Positions 45,701 through 57,048 of a stretch of DNA of 64,000 nt are shown here, piece after piece. Source of the stretch: Xiphydria camelus (taxonomy: Eukaryota > Arthropoda > Insecta > Hymenoptera > Xiphydriidae); the NCBI GenBank assembly GCA_963678675.1, contig OY783197.1, positions 18,470,182-18,534,181 on the forward strand. Direction: 5' to 3'. The stretch's first letter is position 1. The number at the start of each line of letters is the position of its first letter. Position numbers and translations under genes: made by a program. Under the pieces are notes generated by a model, which was given only the letters and a program-made list of their open reading frames with translations, searched no databases and was not told the DNA's origin.

Positions 45701-48700
45701 CTCCGCTTCTGTTGATGCTGTTAGTGAATCTGCCGATTCTGCTAAGGAAAAAGCTCAGAAGGAGGGAAAGAAAGTAAAAGAAAAGGGAAGCGGATTCCTG
45801 TCAGGAATTTTTAAGGGTACGAAGCATGCAGTTGATGATGTAACTGGTGAGGTAAAGGAATTGTGGGATGAAACTAAAGAAGAAGCGGCAGAAAAGGAAG
45901 AACGTGCAAGACGAGCTGCCGAGGAAGCCGCTAAGAGCGTCAAAGATGCCGAGGCTAAAGCTCTAGCTGACATAAAAGATGCCAAGGATAAAATTACTAA
46001 AGAAGCAACTGAAAAGGTAGCTGCTGGCCGCGATGCAGTTTCTGGTACTGTTAAGACTACCACCGATGGATTGAATTATACAACTCAGAAGGTGGTCGAA
46101 GGTGCCAAAGAAACAAAGCATACCATTGGAAAAGAGATTCAAGATGACGCCAAGATCGTAAAGGAGAAAGTTTCCAGTTCTGTTGACGCCGTGGGTGAAT
46201 CTGCTGAGGCTGCTGCGGATAAAGCTCTAAAGGAGGGGAAGAAAGCCAAGGAAAAGGGGAGCGGCTTTTTATCTGGCATTTTCAAAGGTACCAAGCACGC
46301 TGTTGATAACATTACTGGCGAAGCGAAGGAATTCTTAGACGAAACGAGAGAAGAAGCCGCAAAGGAGGAGGAACGTGCAAGACAAGCCGCTGACAAAGCT
46401 GCCAAGGATCTAAAAGATGCTCAGGACAAATTTGCTTCAGATGTCAAAGATACTAAAGAAAGAATCGAGAAGGAAATATCCAAAGACGCGCAAAAAGTTA
46501 CCGATGTCACAAAGTTGGCTAAAGACAAGGCCGCTGAAAAGGTCGTTGTTGCTCGCGATGCAGTTTCGGGTGCTATTAAAACTACAACCGAGGGATTGAA
46601 GGATACTACTGAAAAAGTAGTTGAAGGTGCGAGAGGAGCAAAGGATGCCGCAGGGAAAGAAATTGTTGACGACGCCAATATCGTAAAGGAAAAAGCATCC
46701 GCTTCTGTTGACGCAGTTGGAGAGACTGTCGAATCTGTCAAGGACAAAGCACTGAAGGATGGAAAGAAAGCCAAAGAAAAGGCAGGCGGCTTCTTTTCGG
46801 GAATTTTCAAAGGCGCCAAGCATACAGTTGATGACGTAACTGGTGAAGTAAAAGAATTCTGGGATGAAACTAAAGAAGAAGCCGCAGAAGAGGAAGAACG
46901 TGCAAGACGAGCTGCCGAAGAAGCCGCCAAAAATGTCAAAGATGCCGAAGATAAAGTTGCCGCTGGCGTTAAAGAAGCGAAGGATAAAATTGCTAAAGAA
47001 GCATCTGACGAGGCCCAGAAAGCTGCCGATGCCGCGAAGTTGGCCAAAGATAAGGCAGCTGAAAAGGTTGCTGCTGGTCGCGATGCGGTCTCTGGTGCTG
47101 TTAAAACTACTACCGAAGGTGTGAAGGATTCCACTGGAAAAGTGGTTGAAGCTGCTAAAGAAGCAAAGGACGCTCTTGGTAAAGAAATTCAGGACGATAC
47201 CAAGATCATGAAGGAGAAAGTCTCTGCTTCTGTTGACGTCGCTGGCGAATCCATTGAATCTGCTACAGATAAAGCTCTAAAGGAAGGAAAGAAAGCCAAG
47301 GAGAAGGGAAGCGGCTTCTTATCCGGTATTTTCAAAGGTACCAAACATGCAGTCGATGAAGCAACAGGGGAAACCAAGGAGTTCTTGGACAAAACGAGAG
47401 AGGAAGCCGAGAAGGAAGAAGAACGTGCAAGACAAGCTGCTGAAAAAGCTGCCAAGGATCTCAAAGATGCTAAGGGTAAAATTGTCTCCGGTGCCAACGA
47501 TACTACGGAAAAAATATCGAAGGAAATATCAGACGACGCGAAAAAAGCGGCGGAAGCCGCAAAGTCGGCTAAAGAAATTATTCGAGATGAAATCAAAGTT
47601 GTGAAAGAAAAAGTTTCCGCTTCCGTCGACGCTGCCGGACAGTCTGTTGAGTCTACCAAGGAGAAGGCTGCTAAAGATGGAAAGAAAGCTAAAGAGAAGG
47701 CAGGTGGCTTTTTCTCAGGAATTTTCAAGGGTGCCAAGCATACTATTGATGACGTAACTGGTGAAGTAAAAGAATTCTGGGACGAAACGAAAGAAGAGGC
47801 TGCAGAAGAAGAAGAACGAGTGAGGCGAGCTGCCGAAGAAGCCGCCAAGGATGTTAAAGATGCCGAAGATAAAGTTATTGCTGACGTAAAAGATACTAGG
47901 GATAAAATGGCTGAAAAAACATCTGGCGAGGCACAGAAAATTGCTGATGCCACGAAGTCTGCTAAAGATAAAACGGCTGAGAAGATCGTTGCTGGTCGCG
48001 ATGCAGTTTCAGATGCTGTTAAGTCTACTACCGAAGGATTGAAGGGTACTGCTGAAAAAGTGGTCGGAGTGGCTGAAGGAGCAAAGGATGCTGTTCGTAA
48101 AGATATTCAAGATGATGCCAAGATCGTCAAAGAAAAAGTTTCCAGTTCTGTGGATGCCGCCGGTGAATCTGCCGAATCTGTTAAAGACAAAGCACTTAAG
48201 GATGGAAAGAAAGCTAAAGAGAAGGCAGGTGGCTTCTTCTCGGGAATCTTGAAAGGTACGAAGCATGCAGTTGATGATGTAACTGGTGAGGTAAAGGAGT
48301 TCTGGGATGAAACTAAAGAAGAAGCTGCAGAAGAAGAAGAACGTGCAAGACGAGCTGCCGAAGAAGCTGCCAAGAGTATCAAAGATGCCGAAGGCAAAGT
48401 TATCGCTGGAGTCAAAGGTGCTAAAGAAAAAATGGTTAAAGAAGCATCCGACGAGACCCAAAAAATTGCCGAAGCCACGAAGTCGGCTAAAGATAAGGCA
48501 GCCGAGAAGGCCGCCGCTGGTCGTGACACAGTTTCTGGTGCTGTTAAAGCAACTACCGAAGGAGTGAAGGATACTACTCAGAACGTAATCAAAGGCGCTA
48601 AAGGAGCAAAGGATGCCGTTGGTAAAGAGATCAAAGACGACGGCAAAATCATAAAGGACAAAGCCTCCGCTTCTGTTCACGCCGTCGGTGATTCTGCTGA

Positions 48701-51700
48701 ATCTGCTGGAAATAAAGCTCTGAAAGAGGGCAAGAAAGCCAAGGAGAAGGGTAGCGGTTTCTTATCAGGAATCTTGAAAAGTTCGAAACACGCCGCTGAT
48801 GAAGCATCTGGAGAAGTAAAAGAATTCTTAGATGAAACCAGGGAAGAAGCCGCAAAGGAAGAGGAACGTGCAAGACAAGCCGCTGACAAAGCTGCCAAGG
48901 ATCTGAAAGACGCTCAGGACAAACTTGCTACGGATGTCAAGGATACTAAAGAAAAGATCTCGACGGAAATTTCCGACGATGTGCAAAAAATCGCTGATAC
49001 CGCAAAGTCTGCTAAAGATAAGACAGCTGAGAAAATAGTTGCTGGTCGCGATGCAGTTTCCGGTGCCGTTAAAACTACTGATGAAGGATTAAAACATGGT
49101 GCTGAGAGAGTAGTCGAGACTGCTAAGGGAGCGAAGGACGCTGCCGGGAAAGAAATTCAGGATAACGCCAAAATCGTGAAGGAAAAAGTCTCCACTTCTG
49201 TTGATGTCGTTGGTAAATCTGCTGAATCTGCGAAGGATAAAGCTCTCAAGGATGGAAAGAAAGCTAAAGAGAAGGCAGGCGGTTTCTTCTCAGGAATCTT
49301 TAAAGGTGCGAAGCATACAGTGGATGACGTAACTGGTGAAGTGAAAGAATTCTGGGATGAAACCAAGGAAGAAGCTGCAGAAGAGGAAGAGCGTGCAAGA
49401 CGAGCTGCCGAAGAAGCCGCCAAAAATGTCAAAGATGCCGAAGATAAAGTTGCCGCTGGCGTTAAAGAAGCGAAGGATAAAATTGTTAAAGGTGCATCTG
49501 ACGAAGCACAGAAAGTCGCCGATGCTGCGAAGACTACTCAAGGCAAGGCAGCGGAGAAGGTCGCTGCTGGTCGTGATGCAATTTCCGAAAGTCTTCAAAC
49601 TGCTAACGAAAAATTGACGGATACTGCCGAAAAAGGCGTGAAAGGTTTGCAAACGGCAAAGGAAGTCACCGAAAAAGAGATTCAGGATGACGCTAAAATT
49701 ATAAAAGATAAAGTTCATACTTCTGCTAGCGCCGTCGGGGAATCTGTGGAATCTGCTGCGGATAAAGCTCTAAAGGAAGGGAAAAAAGCCAAGGATAAGG
49801 GCAGCGGCTTCTTATCTGGCATTTTCAAAGGTACCAAACATTCTGCTGATGACGTAAGTGAGGGAGTGAAAGAGTTTTTAGACGAAACCAAAAAGGAAGC
49901 TTCGAAGGAGAAGGAGCGCGCAAGACAAGCTGCTGAAAATACTGCCAAAAATCTCAAAGGTGCTCAGAGTAAACTTGCTTCTGACGTTAAGGATACGAAG
50001 GGAAAGATCGCGAAGGAAGTATCCCAGGATGCGCAGAAGGTCACCGATGCCACAAAGTCTGTCAGAGATACTCTTCAAGCTGATGCCGAGATTGTCAAGG
50101 AGAAAGTTTCCGCTGCCGGTGGTGCTATTGATGAAACTGCGGAGTCTGCTAAAGAAAAAGCTGTAAAGGATGCGAAGAAAGCAAAGGAGAAGGGTAGCGG
50201 CCTGCTGTCAGGAATTTTCAAAGGTGCCAAACACATGGTCGATGATGTGACTGGTGAAGTAAAGGAATTTTGGGATGAAACTAAGGAGGAAGCTGCAGAA
50301 GAGGAGGAACGTGCAAGACGAGCTGCCGAAGAAGCCGCTAAATCCGCCAAAGATGCAGAAGATAAAGTCGTCGTTGGTGTAAAGGATGCCAAGGATAAAC
50401 TTGCTAAAGACGTATCCGAAGAAGCGCAGAAGGTTATCGATACTACAAAATCTGCTAAAGATAAGGCGGCTAAAAAGGTCGCTGCTGGTCGAGATACAGT
50501 TTCTGATACTGTTAAAACTACTACCGAAGGATTGAAGGATACTACTCAGAACGTAGTTGAAGGTGCTAAAGGAGCAAAGGATGCTGTCGGTAAAGAGATT
50601 AAGGACGACGCGAAAATCATAAAGGACAAAGCTTCCTCTTCTGTTCAGTCCGTCGGTGAATCTGCTGAATCTGCTGCGAATAAAGCTGTGAAGAAAGGGA
50701 AAAAGGCCAAGGAGAGGGGTAGCGGTTTCTTGTCAGGAATTTTAAAAGGTTCGAAACACGCTGCTGATGAAGTGACTGGAGAAGTAAAAGAATTCTTAGA
50801 CGAAACGAGGGAAGAAGCCACAAAGGAAGAAGAACGTGCAAGAAAAGCCGCTGACAAAGCTGCCAAGGATCTGAAAGATGCTCAGGACAAACTTGCTTCA
50901 GATGTCAAGGATGCTGAAGCAAAGATCGCGAAGGAAATTTCCGACGATGCGCAAAAAATCGCTGATACCGCAAAGTCTGCTAAAGATAAAGCAGCTGAGA
51001 AAATAGCTGCTAGTAGTGATGCAGTTTCTGGTGCCGTTAAAACTACCGGTGAGGGTTTAAAACATGGCACTGAGAAAGTAGTCGAGGGTGTCAAAGGGAC
51101 AAAGGATGCTGTCGCTAAAGAGGTTCAAGACGACGCCAAGATTGTAAAGGAAAAAGTCGCCGCTTCTGCTGCCGCTGTTGGTGAATCCGCCGATTCTGCT
51201 AAGGAAAAAGCTCAGAAGGAGGGAAAGAAAGTAAAGGAAAAGGGAAGCGGATTCCTGTCAGGAATTTTCAAGGGTGCCAAGCATGTGGTCGATGATGTAA
51301 CAGGTGAAGTTAAAGAATTTTGGGATGAAACTAAGGAGGAAGCTGCAGAAGAGGAAGAACGTGCAAGACGAGCTGCCGAAGAAACCGCTAAGTCCATCAA
51401 AGATGCTGAAGATAAAATCGTGTTTGGCGTAAAGGATGTCAAGGATAAACTTGCTAAAGACATATCCGAAGACGCGCAGAAGGTTGTCGATACTACAAAA
51501 TCTGCTAAAGATCAAGCGGCTAAGAAGGTCGCTTCTAGTCGCGATACAGTTTCCGATGCCGTTAAAACTACCACCGAGGGATTGAAGGGTACTACTCAGA
51601 AAGTAGTCGACGGTGCTAAAGAAGCGAAGGACGCTGCTGATAAAGAGATTCAGGAAGACGCCAAGATCATAAAGGATAAAGCCTCTGCTTCTGTTCACAC

Positions 51701-54700
51701 CGTTGGTGAATCTGCTGAGGCTGCTGCGGATAAAGCTCTAAAGGAAGGGAAGAAAGCCAAGGAAAAGGGGAGCGGCTTTTTATCTGGCATTTTCAAAGGT
51801 ACCAAGCACGCTGTTGATGACATTACCGGAGAAGCGAAGGAATTCTTAGACAAAACGAGAGAAGAAGCCGCAAAGGAGGAGGAACGCGCAAGACAAGCCG
51901 CTGACAAAGCTGCCAAGGATCTAAAAGATGCTCAGGACAAACTTGCTTCAGATGTCAAGGATACTAAAGCAAAGATCTCGAAGGAAATTTCTGACGATGC
52001 GCAAAAAATCGGTGATACCGCAAAGTCTGCTAAAGATAAAGCAACTGAGAAAATAGCCGCTGGTAGTGATGCAGTTTCTGGTGCCGTTAAAACTACTGGT
52101 GAGGGTTTAAAACATGGCACTGAGAAAGTAGTCGAGGGTGTCAAAGGGACAAAAGATACTGTCGCTAAAGAAGTTCAAGACGACGTCAAGATTGTAAAGG
52201 AAAAAGTCGCCGCTTCTGCTGCCGCTGTTGGTGAATCCGCCGATTCTGCTAAGGAAAAAGCTCAGAAGGAGGGAAAGAAAGTAAAGGAAAAGGGAAGCGG
52301 ATTCCTGTCAGGAATTTTCAAGGGTGCCAAGCATGTGGTCGATGATGTAACTGGTGAGGTAAAGGAGTTCTGGGATGAAACTAAAGAAGAAGCAGCAGAA
52401 GAGGAAGAACGTGCAAGACGAGCTGCCGAAGAAAGCGCTAAGTCCATCAAAGATACTGAAGATAAAGTCGTGGCTGGCGTAAAGGATGTCAAGGATAAAT
52501 TTGCTAGAGACGTATCCGAAGAAGCGCAGAAGGTTTTCGATTCTACAAAATCTGCTGAAGATAAGGCGGCTAAGAAGGTCGCCTTTGGTCGTGATACAGT
52601 TTCCGATGCCGTTAAAACTACCACAGAGGAACTGAAGGATACTACTCAGAAAGTAGTTGACGGTGCTAAAGGAGCAAAGAACGCTGTTGGTCAAGAGATT
52701 CAGGACGACGCCAAGATCATAAAGGATAAAGCCTCTGCTTCTGTTCGCATCGTTGGTGATTCTGCTGAATCTGCTGAGAATAAGGCTTTGAAAGAGGGAA
52801 AGAAAGCCAAGGAGAAGAGTAGCGGCTTCTTATCAGGAATCTTGAAGAGTTCGAAACAAACCGTTGATGAAGTATCTGGAGAAGTAAAAGAATTCTTAGA
52901 TGAAACCAGGGAAGAAGCCGCAAGGGAAGAAGAACGTGCAAGACAAGCCGCTGACAAAGCTGCCAAGGATCTCAAAGATGCTCAGGACAAACTTGCTTCA
53001 GATGTCGAGGATACTAAAGCAAAGATCGCGAAGGAAATTTCCGACGACGCGCAAAAAATCGCTGATACCGCAAAGTCTGCTAAAGATAAAGCAGCTGAGA
53101 AAATAGCTGCTGGTAGTGATGCAGTTTCTGGTGCCGTTAAAACTACCGGTGAGGGTTTAAAACATGGCACTGAGAAAGTAGTCGAGGGTGTCAAAGGGAC
53201 AAAGGATGCTGTCGCTAAAGAAGTTCAAGACGACGCCAAGATTGTAAAGGAAAAAGTCGCCGCTTCTGCTGCCGCTGTTGGTGAATCTGCTGAATCTGCT
53301 AAAGAGAAAGCACACAAAGACGGGAAAAAGGCTAAAGAAAAGGGAAGCGGCTTTCTATCGGGAATCCTGAAGGGTGTTAAACACACCGTCGATGACGTAA
53401 CTGGCGAGGTGAAAGAATTTTGGGATGAAACCAAGGAAGAAGCTGCAGAAGAGGAGGAACGTGCAAGACGAGCTGCCGAAGAAGCTGCTAAGTCCGCTAA
53501 AACTGCCGAAGATAAAGTTGTGGCTGGTGTAAATGATGCCAAGGACAAACTCGTTAAAGATCTATCTGACGAAGCGCAGAAGGTATCTGATGCCGCAAAA
53601 TCAGCTAATGATAGGACAGCTGAGAAAATAGCTGCTGGTCGCGATGCAGTTTCTGGTACTGTCAAAACTACTGGTGAAGGATTGAAACAAGGTGCTAAGC
53701 AAGTGGTTAGCGGTGCCGAGCAGACAAAGGATGCCGTCGCTAAAGAGATTCAAGAAGATGCGAAAATTGTGAAGAAGAAAGTGTCGACTTCCGTCGACGC
53801 CGTGGGTGAAACTGCTGAATCTGCTAAGGAGAAGGCACTTAAGGACGGGAAGAAAGCTAAAGAAAAGGGAAGCGGCTTTCTGTCAGGAATTTTGAAAGGT
53901 GTTAAGCACACAGTCGATGATGTAACTGGTGAGGTGAAAGAATTTTGGGACGAGACTAAGGAAGAAGCTGCGGAGGAAGAGGAACGCGCGAAGCGAGCAG
54001 CCGAAGAAAACGCCAAGAAATTGAAAGATGCCGAGGAGAAGGTCGCTTCTGATGTGAAGTATGCAAAGGAGAAGGTGACTCAAGAAATTAGCGAAGACAT
54101 ACAGAAAATCGTGGATACCACTAAATCAACCAAGGACAAAGCCACTGAGAAGGTAGCTGCCGGTCGTGATGCCATATCCGGTGCTGTCAAGGATTCAACT
54201 GAAACGGCAAAGGATACTTCGCGAAAAGTTTCGGAGGGAGTAAAAAGATCCAAGGACGCCGTGGACAAAGAAATTCGCGATGACGCCAAGATTGCAAAGG
54301 AGAAAGTCGTAACTTCTCTTGATGCAGTTGGCGAGTCTGCCGAATCCGTCAAGGAAAGAGCGGTAAAGGAGGGAAAGAAAGCCAAGCAGAAAGGCGGTGG
54401 CTTTCTTTCGGGAATTTTCAAAGGTGGTAAACACGTGGTAGACGACGCAACCGAAGAAGTAAAAGAATTCTGGGAGGAAACTAAAGAGGATGCCGCGAAG
54501 GAGGAAGAACTGGCGAAACGCACGGCGGAGGATGTTAACAGAGGTGTAAAAGATGAGCAAAAGAAAGTCGTTTCCGGTGCGCACGACACAAAGCATAAGG
54601 TAGTCGAAGCTGTATCTTCCGCTCTGGATCCAATATCCGGTAAATCGAAGAAGGTCAGGATTTCTCCCGAGAAGACGACAAAGTCGAAAACCAAGAAGGC

Positions 54701-55446
54701 GTCACCGGTTTTATCTTCCTTCGATTCGAACGTTTCGAGTCCCGAATTTGACACGAAAGCGGCAACGCTCATGTTTCTAGAAGATACCAGGAAGACCGCC
54801 GAGCTCACCAACGATCAGTTCCCAGTCGGTTCTGGTGTTAAAAGTGCCTCTGCGAGTTCCGAGTCGAGCTCGGCCAGGAGTTCGCTGGAGCGTGGCTCTT
54901 CTCCCGAGAAACAAAAGTCCAAGAAATCGAAGGGTGTTCTTTCGAGTATCGTGAAGGGTGCCAAGTCTGCGACGCACAAAATTGCGAAAGAGGTGGACCA
55001 GACCGCGGAGGGTATAAAGGACGCGACGGGAAAGTTTTGGGAAGACACCAGACGAGAATCCGAAGAGGCGCTCCAAGCCGGCAGTTATAACGTTTCGTCG
55101 CCGCTCAGAGATTCTGACGGCGTCAGAGACGAAATTGCCGCCGATCCCAATGCGACGATAGAGTCGGTCGAATTCCTACGTAGGCTAGAAGAAGACGTTC
55201 CGATAGCGTCGAATAACAAAGTTAAGACTAAGTCAGTTTCTCGCATTCCACAAAAAGTTAGCCCACCCAAGGAAGTTAGCTCAGACTCGCAAGCTAGTTC
55301 GGATAGATTAGAAGCTGTTTCGAGCAGGCTAGAGCATCTCGAGCCTCGCACGCGTCAATCCGTCTCCACAGTCGTAACAAAGTCTGTGCGGACGTCGGCG
55401 ACCCCACCACCTAGCCCCGCCGAGTTCAGTGACAGTAGCATTAAAG
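39712..55446 (+). CDS. Ank2: Ank2 giant exon (about 5,245 codons)
   Basis: Acceptor cttaattaacag, phase 1, opening VIQDAERKKEKLAKEGWSVV. A single uninterrupted frame of 15.7 kb. Codons 1-350: Thr/Val/Lys-rich region (TVTTKTTVTKGTDPTSGQFI). Then Lys-rich modules of the form GFFGIFKSPKSKGKKRSKSK with acidic SFDSGDEEIR and FLDDTR motifs (40.7-44.5 kb). From 44.8 to 54.8 kb there are 20 tandem units rich in Lys, Glu, Ala and Asp; a diverged unit and Ser-rich end follow. Composition implies a long charged, largely helical or disordered rod. In flies the long Ank2 tail associates with axonal and synaptic microtubules. The Lys-rich modules suggest the same here (inference). It ends either at donor AAAG|GTATCT after 55446 or at TAA 55458-55460. 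Confidence 0.95.
44844..54800 (+). repeat. Ank2: Coding tandem array: 20 units, mostly 525 bases (175 codons)
   Basis: Each unit starts at a (G/A)(S/G)GF(L/F)SGI(F/L)K motif. Starts lie near 44844, 45315, 45786, 46257, 46782, 47307, 47700, 48225, 48750, 49275, 49800, 50193, 50718, 51243, 51768, 52293, 52818, 53343, 53868 and 54393. Early units are 471 bases, most are 525 and two are 393, all divisible by three. Two subtypes exist: W-type (EVKEFWDETKEEAAEEEERA) and L-type (EVKEFLDETREEAAKEEERA). Confidence 0.93.
50193..53343 (+). repeat. Ank2: Higher-order repeat of 1,050 bases (W+L unit pairs)
   Basis: W and L units alternate through six consecutive units here. Long stretches recur exactly 1,050 bases apart with almost no change: the block beginning gatgcagtttctggtgccg occurs at 51021, 52071 and 53121, followed each time by the same run to gtcgagggtgtcaaagggac. 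This marks recent duplication of unit pairs. Confidence 0.88.
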
Positions 55447-55460
55447 GTATCTTGCAATAA
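55447..55460 (+). CDS. Ank2: Retained-intron stop after the giant exon
   Basis: If the donor after 55446 is not used, reading continues GILQ then TAA. This would end a long isoform without the later exons. Confidence 0.5.
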
Positions 55461-56365
55461 TTGTGTTATACATATTACATACCAGCTGTGTGTAACATGA
55501 TTAATTGATTATGTTAATGCTTTTCTATAACCTCAGTTTACACCATTCGATTCGAGGCGACCGAAATAACTAAGCACCATCGCCACATGTTTAACATTCT
55601 AACACAGCAGTCATTTTTAACCCGAATTCGAGAACCAGATATATCCGTGGCAGACGGGTTCATGCCCTTTAAAGTGGAAGCACACTGTGAAGGAGTATAG
55701 TGCGATAATTACGATAATTAATTGACACTTTCTCTTGTACAAATCCAACAGCTGTACAAAGATTGCTAATGTAGAAACTAGAACCTCTTTACGGTCGTAC
55801 ATCCGCAGACGTCAAAATTTCGAGCATCGGCCAAGCTACTCCGACGTCGCTTTACGGTGTGACTCCATCGGAGATTCCAAAAAGATCAGCCTACCCAGCC
55901 AGTCGAGAACAAAGATGCATACGTTGCCACACGATTTTTTCTCTCGTTTGCTGTACATATGTTTTCAGCCTTTTCGTGTTTTATCCTTGATTTAACCATT
56001 TTTTACCTGAGTTTCATGCATGTTTTCAGGTTTTATTGCGCTGTTTTATCACAAGTCGTCACCGCACCGGCGCGCGGTGAAATGAACGAAAAAAAATTGA
56101 GCACGATACGGTTACGCGATTCTTATCGTGCATTTCTTTACTGTATAGTGTAACATTATAGAGACCATCACATCGCCAATGTTACCCCTATGCAGTTAAG
56201 AGTAATATCTCTCGTTGAATTAACAGGAAAACCCCAGTCTAGCGAAGCATGATCCGAGGTATGCCACGCAGGGAACACATCATTCATCTAATCTCTGTTA
56301 ATTCATTGCTTTGGATGTCTAGTAGGTTTGTTCTTCCCAACTTAAGCGATCGTTGTACGTTTCAG
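55461..56365. other. Intron or 3' UTR of a long isoform
   Basis: AT-rich, no elements. No clear polyadenylation signal seen. Confidence 0.45.
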
Positions 56366-56434
56366 ATGTGACCGAGGAAGCTGCCAGGCGTGCGCAACAT
56401 TTAGCGGATCAAGCTAATTCCTTCACCAAAGAAG
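56366..56434 (+). CDS. Ank2: Ank2 23-codon cassette exon
   Basis: Acceptor gtacgtttcag; donor GAAG|GTAACG. Phase 1 in and out, 69 bases. DVTEEAARRAQHLADQANSF continues the charged helical style of the giant exon. It can be skipped in frame. Confidence 0.8.
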
Positions 56435-57048
56435 GTAACGTATGATGAGGCGCCGAATGAAAGACACATTTCTCATGCTCACACCGATCAGAAGTCGATA
56501 CGATGTTGACGGTCCACAGTTTTTGGTACCCTCGGTGATATTTAGCTTTATCTTCCATAGTTAGCACTTGCTGACGCTTTCACACTAACTGATATCTCAT
56601 GTGCGTGTCGTTTATCGAAAGGTTGTCGCAGATTCGTTGTCTTGGCAGACTGGTAACTTCTTCAAATTCTCAATTTCCATGCTATCGATATGATTGAGAG
56701 CGGACAGATTCTTGTAATCGCTGTCGCGAGTACACATTACCTTCCGGACGATATTCGACACAACCTTCCGTTAGACGCAAACTCACTCCTAGACACGATT
56801 TTCATGAGTGTTTTTTTACGAACGAACTAATCCCGATGCAATTTTGATTGATACTAACTAAACTTGACTTAGATCCACGCGTCATTTATACATACACATA
56901 TATATTACGCGATTACATATACGTAAAATTATCGCGCTAAGTTTTACCCCCACCTCACAGCTGCGCTGCGAGTCGAAATATTTAGCGTGTATCAATGTGC
57001 TTTATGTCCTTGTTCCTGTTCTTGTCCGTCTCCTTTTGGATGGGTCAG
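56435..57048. other. Intron, nothing recognised
   Basis: Ends in a long pyrimidine tract before the next exon. No element seen. Confidence 0.5.

Larger units (their letters stand above)
40999..54800 (+). other. Ank2: Seven copies of an FL(D/E)D(T/S)R motif within the giant exon
   Basis: TAAFLDDSRRTAE (about 41000), TAKFLDDTRNATD (42088), TSKFLDDTRQAAD (43106), TSQFLDDSRKTAE (43245), TAMFLEDTRKTAE (43908), TAKFLDDTRNAA (44495) and TLMFLEDTRKTAE (54768). Most follow an acidic Ser block and a Lys-rich GFF.IFKSPK stretch. Confidence 0.8.

Noticed and set aside
45397..49617. Plus-strand frame-shifted Lys/Arg-rich frames inside the array
   Set aside because: Out-of-frame shadows of the giant exon, repeated once per unit.
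41507..54811. Several long minus-strand frames (up to 369 codons) opposite the giant exon
   Set aside because: They mirror the tandem units (repeated SFTSPVTSSTVC, PLKIPEKKP, FFPSF) and arise because Lys/Glu/Ala/Asp codons rarely give stops in one antisense frame. No start context, no splice logic and no domain.
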